The notes under the pieces were generated by a model, which searched no databases, was not told where the DNA came from, and saw only the letters and a program-made list of their open reading frames with translations. This document shows, piece by piece, positions 57,662 to 64,000 of a DNA stretch of 64,000 nucleotides. This stretch comes from Enoplolaimus lenunculus (Eukaryota > Nematoda > Enoplea > Enoplida > Thoracostomopsidae): the NCBI GenBank assembly GCA_030248215.1, contig JASANG010001499.1:62001-126000 (forward strand), read 5' to 3'. Positions within the stretch are counted from its first letter, which is position 1. The number at the start of each line of letters is the position of its first letter. A program made the translations under genes and the position numbers.

Positions 57662-60600
57662 TTAAAATAGCAGTTTGTGACATTCAGAACATTCGCATGA
57701 TTCCGCTGAATCGATCATTGTTTCCCAGTAGCGACCATTTCCACACTGAATACGAACGGTTACCTATAAAATCAATTAGAATAGCGGTATTGAACAGAAA
57801 GTCATTTTAATTTGTTATTTTCTGCTGGCCTGTTTCTACACTAGCAACTAATATTAAATCAAAGATAGATGTATATATAACACAGTTTGTAAGATGATGC
57901 GATATTCAAAAATTTAATTGCATTTCAAGGGGTTAGGCAATATTTGCTGTGATCTTTAAACAATCAGTTTAGCCTTATAGCAGCACTTGGGATGTGAATG
58001 TAATGACATGGTGCATCACCCGAGCCTTTTTCAAAATCTTTCCCTACGCTCAATAGAGGGTGGAAAGAAGGCTTATCTTAACCGTTGAATAAAGCAACGA
58101 TGTTTATCGTATTGCAGACGAAATTTTGCATTGCTTGTGCGTATGCCCATATGGGCCCATGTTACTTTATGGGACGTCCAGGTTTCTGATGGGTCTATAA
58201 AAGAGTAGGTTTAGGTTCTAGATTAAGATTTTTTGCTTAGGCTTAGGGTTAGGCTTAGGAATACGCTTAATCCGCTGTTACGCCCCTTAAAGCAACATTG
58301 GCCCCAATATGTGTGCAAAATTAAAATTGACTGTCATACCTCCTCTCTGATTGGAGACGCAGTATTATCAAATTAAGACACAATTATGGTAGATACAGCA
58401 GCAACTAAAATTGTGTAAGTGCCGCACTCTATCACACATGGTGCAACCGGAGGTCTGCTTCCGGCAGTAAATTTCTGCCGGAAATTCCGACAATTTCGGT
58501 ATTGAAATAAAGTATTGTTTTACGATATTTATTTGTTTGATGTGTTTCTTTTTAACTTTTGGTACAGTTTTGAATAAAAAATATTGACGAGATTTCGAAA
58601 CAAAATAAGTATGAAGCCAAAAGATTTATTAACAACATGGCAGATATTTAGTTAAAAATATCAAATTAAACATCATTTTAACAACCTAATTTCGCCTGAC
58701 CTCCTGCTTCACCTGCGGCTGTGGGAAATTTTATTGAGCTCTGGCTTCGGTTCTTGTATTACTCACCTTCTTTTGCGCCCTGCTTTCTAGCATTACTTAC
58801 TCTAGGTTTAACTGAATTAAAGGTTTGCAATATCTGTAAATAGCAGTCCTCTACTGAAAGTTTTAGCATCATAATTAGATGTAATTCAGGCAAACATACC
58901 GGTTTGGATTGTGTCATTCGACAACAAAATGAAACAGATGTAAAAATATGCTTGAAATTGATTCGACGAATTTTTGGAGTTGACGGTATTGACCAAGATA
59001 AGCAGTATCCGCGACACGCGTTGACCATAACTGTCGCTTCGCTCATACATCCTTCGGTAACAGGTGGCCGCACTATTTCTTCAACTCCTGTAGCAAACAA
59101 TTTTGGAAACTGATATTTTTCTTTTACTTTTTCGCACTCCGCGCACTACATTTCAGAGCTGGTGTATCCATTTATATCAAACCGGTAGGTTGACCATCTA
59201 CAGATAAGATACCGATCAGTGTGAGGGGGGGTATACTAGGTTGCACACCAATCCTTCGGTATTTAAATTTGTGCCGCTTTATTTATGTCGAATTAAAATT
59301 TTTGGTTTAAAAACTCATGATCAATGCCGAGTTCAGTGCCCCTACCTCGCTTCTAAGGCTACCGTTTTCCCATATGAGGCCTAAAATCCCACCGGCTCAT
59401 CGAAAATTTAGACACTCTTGCAAAAATATACAGAACGTGGTCATTTCAACACATTCAAAGGCATTAAATGTTTCGATTGTATAGCAATGCGTCAAGGGCT
59501 ATTTGATATCGTTGACAGGGCCTCGGTGCCGGCACAGTGGCATCGGTAAACTACAAAATACCTGGAATGATGACATAGTGTCTTTGGTTGATTATATGTA
59601 TGGATAACATTCAAGTCCGTAGCCAGCTCACCTTGCTTGGGGGGCTGAAATTTTTTCAGGAAGGGCATTCAAGGGTTTTCAATGAGTTACAAGCAAGGTG
59701 GAAAATTCTCTAGGGGGCCAAAATTTTTCCAGGGGAGCTAAGCCGCCCCTGGCCCCCTCCTGGCTACGGACTCGGTGGTATTGGAGACCAGTAAAGGGGG
59801 CTCACGACGTCTAGTTTCAGTATAGCTTACGATATCGGACATGCTTTGTCTAACTAGTCTACAGCGTGTAAAAATAGTGTCTAATATTAAGACGTGACGA
59901 ACAAATTTCAAAGCTGATGTCAGCCATAAAGTCACTTTCCACGCGCAAAAAATTATCTGTCATGATGATAAAGTAAGTGTCCATTGGCTCTATATCTTTA
60001 GATCAAACCTTTTTCTCATAAAGTATACCACCGTTAACTAAACAAATTAAATACACACGTAGTGCGCATTGCGCAGCGTTTAACAATTTATTTCATATAT
60101 GCGGAGTGTACCACCTCCACAAGTCGTGAAACCGCCTCGGGCTCGAGTGTCAACCTCGTGTACGTAGCTGAATTGTCATGGTAAACATGTAGCGCCATAA
60201 AACAGGAATTTTAATACTACGTTGCAATTACTTTTCAGATGAAGTTCAAAATATTCATGCGTTAATGGGTTAAAAATACACGTAGAGAACAATAACAGAA
60301 ACTTTTAACGTTTCAGATGACGCTTGACCGGCGGTAAAGTCCAAAAATCAGTTTGTATATACTAGTAATAATATGGTACTTTCATCGTAGTTAAAGACGT
60401 GCAAATCTTTATGGTTCCAACGGAATTCTGATTCCAGCTGAAATTGCGGCAAAACTTATGTTCTGATGCCGATTCCGGACACCTGTTATTGCTACGCCAG
60501 AATTCCGAGTTGTTCAGTATTGCGTCAACTATTTTAACATTTTGAGTTGAAGGACTGTTGAACAAAAGCAAAAGCTTTTCTGTGTTTTTTGCATGAACTA

Positions 60601-61347
60601 AATGAAACGTAGCCCTACATCATCTAAGGTCATATGCTTTAGGTAATGTTTTCGGCATTTTTAGCAAATAATGAAATGAGTACTGTAGTGACCCGAATAA
60701 GAGGGAGGGGCTGATATTTATTTGGCTTCTCCAGAGGGTACCCCCGTGTTATTTGGCTATGAACTGTTATATATTTTCAACCCATGCCCCACCACCCTTC
60801 GTTAACTGATATATATCCGGTATTGCAACTATTCGTTGAATTAAACGTTTATTGCTTTGCATCAAAAGCTTGTTACTTTCAAAACTTAAGTATGTTTTAA
60901 AGTTTCGAACTTAATTTTATTTGGTCCTGGAGTCATTTATCCGCTATAATTAGGGATAATTGACATTTATGGACTCTAATTAGGGTTTAGGGACTCTAAT
61001 TCGCTTACGGTCTCTTATTAGGAATACGGACTCCTATTGATTGGGACTGAAAACGATAACCGCCTCTATTACCCTATCCCTCTTATTCGGGTCACCACAG
61101 TATCGAAACCAAAATTGGAAATCCGGTTCCGATTCCGACAAAAAAAATTTGAATTCCGACGCCAATTCCGATTACGAATAAATTTCATTCCGGGTGAAAT
61201 CCTGCAAAACTTACCAACTTTGTGACATCCAGGAGCGGGTATGTCCTCTTGAGCATTGGTTGATGTGCTATACAATAATAGTGCAATTAAAACGTACAAT
61301 ACTGACATTAAACACACTGAATCATATTTTACAATTCTTGCATCCAT
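57662..61347 (-). CDS. GPHA2: Glycoprotein hormone alpha-2 (thyrostimulin alpha-like)
   Basis: Three exons on the minus strand: 61347-61215, 59087-58900 and 57763-57662, joined in phase (1, 0), 140 residues. GPA2 pairs with GPB5 as a secreted cystine-knot hormone acting on LGR-type receptors. Signal peptide about 1-32 (VLYVLIALLLYS core, cleavage near TNA/QED). All ten cysteines of the alpha family are present: 41, 58, 69, 73, 99, 100, 114, 130, 132, 135, including the knot motifs CRGYC and CEC. PGCHKVG, NACRGYC and FTSVSFCC match conserved GPA2 blocks. No Asn-x-Ser/Thr site is seen in the mature chain. In-frame ATGs at 61398 and 61416 would lengthen the N-terminus; 61347 gives an ordinary leader. 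Convergent with RALGAPB. Confidence 0.92.
57764..58899. other. GPA2 intron 2
   Basis: Contains a CTTAGG-type element (58195-58290) and a degraded hAT-like repeat (about 58437-58787, starting TGGTGCAACCGGAG and ending TTTTGCGCCCTG, without a recognisable target duplication). Confidence 0.55.
59614..59772. mobile_element. 159-bp inverted-repeat MITE
   Basis: AGTCCGTAGCCAG at 59614-59626 is exactly mirrored at 59760-59772. The interior is purine-rich with GGGGG and CCCCC clusters near the ends. Similar 'gtagc...cagggggg' ends occur near 41952 and 43238. Confidence 0.75.
60683..61100 (+). mobile_element. TA-flanked MITE, 418 bp
   Basis: Ends CTGTAGTGACCCGAATAAG / CTTATTCGGGTCACCACAG, TA on both sides, same length and orientation as 55531-55948. 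Confidence 0.9.
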
Positions 61348-62547
61348 CGAAAAGCTGCCGTTAAACACACGATTGATTAAATTGTTTCTTGGTTTCATGA
61401 TTATTTTACTCCACAATCACAACTTAATTCAGTTGCTTCCACAGTTTTATTGGTTTATACCTTAGGCGTCGATTTTATTGCTTGCTGTATCTAACGACAA
61501 GTGTAAACAGTCAGTTTCGTTGCGAATTCAACGCATTTACGTATTAAAATCAGAATGGTACGCACAGGGGCTTGGTGATATTTATTTTAGACACATAAAA
61601 ATGCTGCAAATAGAACCGTTAATATAACCATGGTTGATTGCGGGTTATAAAATTTTTTCAAGATAAAACAGTGCAAGATATTGTTAATAATAAAATACTC
61701 GCGGCAATAACCCTGTTTTGCCTAATTTTGTGCTCAGTATGTTAATATACTATACTTTAGTAAAAAGGGACTCTGGGATTCAGACGGGTTAAATATAAAG
61801 GCTGGTAAAATTCGCACTGATATGTCGACTCAGTGCTTAGTCTAAATATTAGCTTTCAAAGATCACTCCGTTGTGAAACCATAGTTATAAATTGGCTAGC
61901 AGTGTTTATATGCATAATTATATAGGTATGTGCCATTAATAGACCTCGTACGGTATATAAATCTTAACTTATTTATGCTCACGCTTTTTGCTCGAAACCT
62001 TTGCTTAAATGTCACAACCCCGAAACACATCTCATATCCCGTAACAAAATAAAAAGGACTTGCAGAGCTGATAACTAAATACGAAGGATATGAACATATC
62101 ACATGGACTATCAAACTCATTTGGGAATACAAACTTAGTTGCCGCATAATTTCCAGTCGCCTAAATACAAAACTTAACTGTGTGATGATCGTCGAATTAC
62201 ATTTAATGCTATTCAAAACGGAACGGAAAGTAGTAGAATCACTAGTGTTACTTATCACAACCGGATAGCGGTACCTTTTTAATCATTAAGCACCTGAAAC
62301 CAAGTTAGTTGCTTCCATATCAATTAAACACTATAGTTTCTATTTTCAGCGCAGTGGCGTTGTTTTGTAGCAATAAGCTATTTTTATCACGACAAATATA
62401 GCGTAAAACGTTTTACGATGAAATCTTTTGATAAGCTTATCAACCCATAAATTCCGGTATGAAGGCTAAGTACTACTACGTGATCGTAAAAGCTTCTTTT
62501 TTCGACATATCTCTGCAAAGTGGGCTGTGTGTCCAGCTATGTACGTC
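61348..62547. other. Upstream flank of GPA2
   Basis: Would contain the GPA2 promoter and 5' UTR (reading leftwards). No clear TATA box or second gene is identified; the open frame 61896-62258 (-) has no recognisable domain. Confidence 0.4.
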
Positions 62548-62818
62548 TTAACCCTTTCTCACATGAATATTTTCTATTTCCCCTGAGACCTACTTTTATG
62601 CTAGGATTCGAACTCCAGTGACTGGAGTGGGAGGCGTATACCATCACCACTCAGCTATAGGAGCTTGACGCTCGAGCCCGAGGGGGCTCTCACGTCTTGT
62701 GGTGATTTAGTACTATGTATACGTGTTGCAATTGTTAAACACGGTGCGATATATATTATTTAACGTATATACACTGCACTGAGTTGCCTATATGCAACTC
62801 AATGTGAGAAAGGGTTAA
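62548..62818. mobile_element. TTAA-flanked (piggyBac-like) MITE carrying a tRNA-like sequence
   Basis: TTAA at 62548-62551 and 62815-62818 flank 13-bp perfect inverted ends CCCTTTCTCACAT / ATGTGAGAAAGGG (62552-62564, 62802-62814). TTAA targets and CCC-starting ends are the piggyBac signature. The 263-bp interior has no transposase but includes a tRNA-derived block on the minus strand at about 62601-62670. A left-end fragment is at 2928-2982. Confidence 0.85.
62601..62670 (-). other. tRNA-Gly-like pseudogene or SINE head
   Basis: Read on the minus strand it has an A-box-like TAGCTGAGTGG and a B-box-like GAGTTCGAATCC at the right spacing, with CTCCCAC in the anticodon-loop position (CCC, Gly). 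The acceptor and anticodon stems do not pair well, so it is not a functional tRNA. The internal promoter boxes look intact. Confidence 0.65.
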
Positions 62819-62940
62819 AAGGTAAATTATTTGGTGACAGCCGTAGCCTTCGTAACCGAGGAGAAATTCGCCTAAACCAACTCCAAACGCAGAAAACCGC
62901 AATTTGAGTGTCCATATTTTAAAGACGTTCGACAATATTT

Positions 62941-63120
62941 TAGTGACTCGAATAACAGAGAGGCAGGCAATAAGATGGGGTCCTCATTTTGAGTCCCAAT
63001 CAATGGGAAACTGTATCCCTAATAAGAGACGGTACGCGGATGGAGTCTCTACAAGTGTTGTTTTAAGTTTACCCTGAATTGACAACTGCGATTTAATAAA
63101 GTCTAATAACCTTCGCTCGA
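62941..63120. mobile_element. Left-end fragment of the TA-flanked MITE
   Basis: TAGTGACTCGAATAACAGAG and the following 'gagtcccaatcaatggg' and 'ccctaataagagacgg' blocks match the inverse orientation of the 418-bp family. The other end is missing. Confidence 0.6.
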
Positions 63121-63483
63121 TTGACCCAGTGGAAATGACTGCCTACTAATAAGCCTAAGCCTAAACCTTATATAAGCTTCCCAGTCTCTAAAGTCACCAC
63201 AGTTCCCCTGTTTAGCATTGCGCAGTCGATCAATGTCTTACTATAATTTATACTGCAATAATAAGATTACAAATACAACATGCTATCATCTAAAGTACTT
63301 GCTATCTTATTACATTTGCATGTTTCCTTAATGTACCTACCAACCTCGATCTTCTTTGGTAAGACTCCGAAGTAACTTTATAATTTTAGTTTTATTTACA
63401 AAAATACATCTATCGCTGTACGTCAGACAACTTTGCTGTGGCACAGATCTCCAAATTTTGGCAACGAATATAGCATTTCTGGC

Positions 63484-63540
63484 CAATGTATAGAACAGGG
63501 CCGGAACAGCAATGCAAGCATATTCCTAAGCCTAAGCCTA
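63484..63540. repeat. CTTAGG-type element end
   Basis: 'ccaatgtatagaacagggccgg' followed by a short CCTAAG run, cut off by the TA-flanked MITE that begins at 63541. Confidence 0.65.
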
Positions 63541-63981
63541 CTGTATTGATCCGAATAAGAGGGGTGTAATCAGAGGGGGCTCCCCATTTTGAGTCCGAAT
63601 CAATAGGAGTCCGTATTCCATATAAGAGTCCGTAAGCGGATAGAGTCCCTAAACCCTAGTAAGAATCCATAAATGTCAATTATCCCTAATTGTAGTGCAT
63701 AAATGACACCAGGACCAAGCAAAGTTGAGTTCGAAACTTTCAAGCATACTTAAGTTTAAGAGTATATTCCTTAGTACAACCTTGCATTATCGTTCAAGTT
63801 TTTGATAAAACACAAATACAAGTATACTTCAGCGGATAGTTGTAATGCCGGATATATATCAGTAACGATGGACGGCGAAGGGCGGATTAACAATAAATAA
63901 CAGTCCGTAACAGAATAATAGGGGGTACCTCTAGAGAGACCAAATAAATATCAGTCCCCCATTTTATTTTGGTCGCTACAG
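63541..63981 (-). mobile_element. TA-flanked MITE, 441 bp, reverse orientation
   Basis: Ends CTGTATTGATCCGAATAAG and TTATTTTGGTCGCTACAG between TA dinucleotides (63539-63540, 63982-63983). Interior blocks run in the opposite order to the 418-bp copies. More diverged, including one mutated terminal repeat. Confidence 0.8.
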
Positions 63982-64000
63982 TATTGCCGAAGCGTACTTG

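Larger units (their letters stand above)
59088..61214. other. GPA2 intron 1
   Basis: 2.1 kb. Holds the short inverted-repeat element 59614-59772, a diverged minus-strand relative of the tRNA-like repeat at about 60040-60190, and the 418-bp TA-flanked MITE at 60683-61100. The rest is AT-rich intron. Confidence 0.6.

Noticed and set aside
58867-59113. Plus-strand frame first taken as the last exon of RALGAPB
   Set aside because: The opposite strand encodes the second exon of GPA2 with family-specific cysteines and splice sites, so the plus frame is its shadow. The 55222-55405 exon fits RALGAPB better.
60078-60188. Minus-strand 36-residue ORF followed by AATAAA
   Set aside because: The sequence is a diverged copy of the interior of the TTAA-flanked element (shared CTCGAGCCCGAGG block), so the frame is likely chance.
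62601-62670. Functional tRNA-Gly gene
   Set aside because: A and B boxes are present but the acceptor and anticodon stems do not pair, and it sits inside a MITE.
55406-64000. GPB5 partner gene near GPA2
   Set aside because: The two genes are often neighbours in invertebrates, but I saw no exon with the expected CxGxC block on either strand here.

Overview
This is an intron-rich, AT-rich segment of an animal nuclear genome, probably an invertebrate. Genes are split into many short exons with GT-AG introns, the families are animal-specific (a MANSC/LDLa receptor, the beta subunit of the RalGAP complex, a cystine-knot glycoprotein hormone), and the non-coding DNA is packed with short inverted-repeat transposons. 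The many small introns, and acceptor-like sites just before two start codons, would fit a tunicate, but I cannot fix the lineage. No bacterial signals (operons, ribosome binding sites, CRISPR) are present.

Layout. 1-8801 is mostly repeats: element ends, an 8-bp minisatellite, CTTAGG arrays and a 676-bp inverted-repeat element carrying iterated palindromes. A weak candidate for the 3' exon of an upstream gene lies near 161. 8802-17098 (+) is an LRP11-like membrane protein with signal peptide, MANSC domain, long low-complexity stalk and LDL-receptor class A module. It has two alternative-looking transmembrane exons. 17099-19959 is repeat-bearing intergenic DNA. 19960-55405 (+) is a RALGAPB-like gene that I could assemble as 28 exons in continuous phase (about 1,992 residues). 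Its last intron (45254-55221) holds a non-LTR retrotransposon of Tx1/L1 type in the sense direction, plus several DNA elements. 57662-61347 (-) is a complete three-exon glycoprotein hormone alpha-2 (GPA2) gene, tail to tail with RALGAPB. 61348-64000 is MITE-rich, including a TTAA-flanked element with an internal tRNA-like sequence.

The three host genes show no common pathway: one is a surface receptor-like protein, one a Ral small-GTPase regulator, one a secreted hormone subunit. The most notable observation is in the retrotransposon. The C-terminal half of its ORF1, behind a CCHC zinc knuckle and a polyQ tract, reads as a NADAR (YbiA-like) domain, a fold whose characterised members remove ADP-ribose from guanine bases. 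I know of no established role for such a domain in a LINE. Exon coordinates were derived by hand from splice sites, phase continuity and remembered family sequences; no search or transcript data were available.
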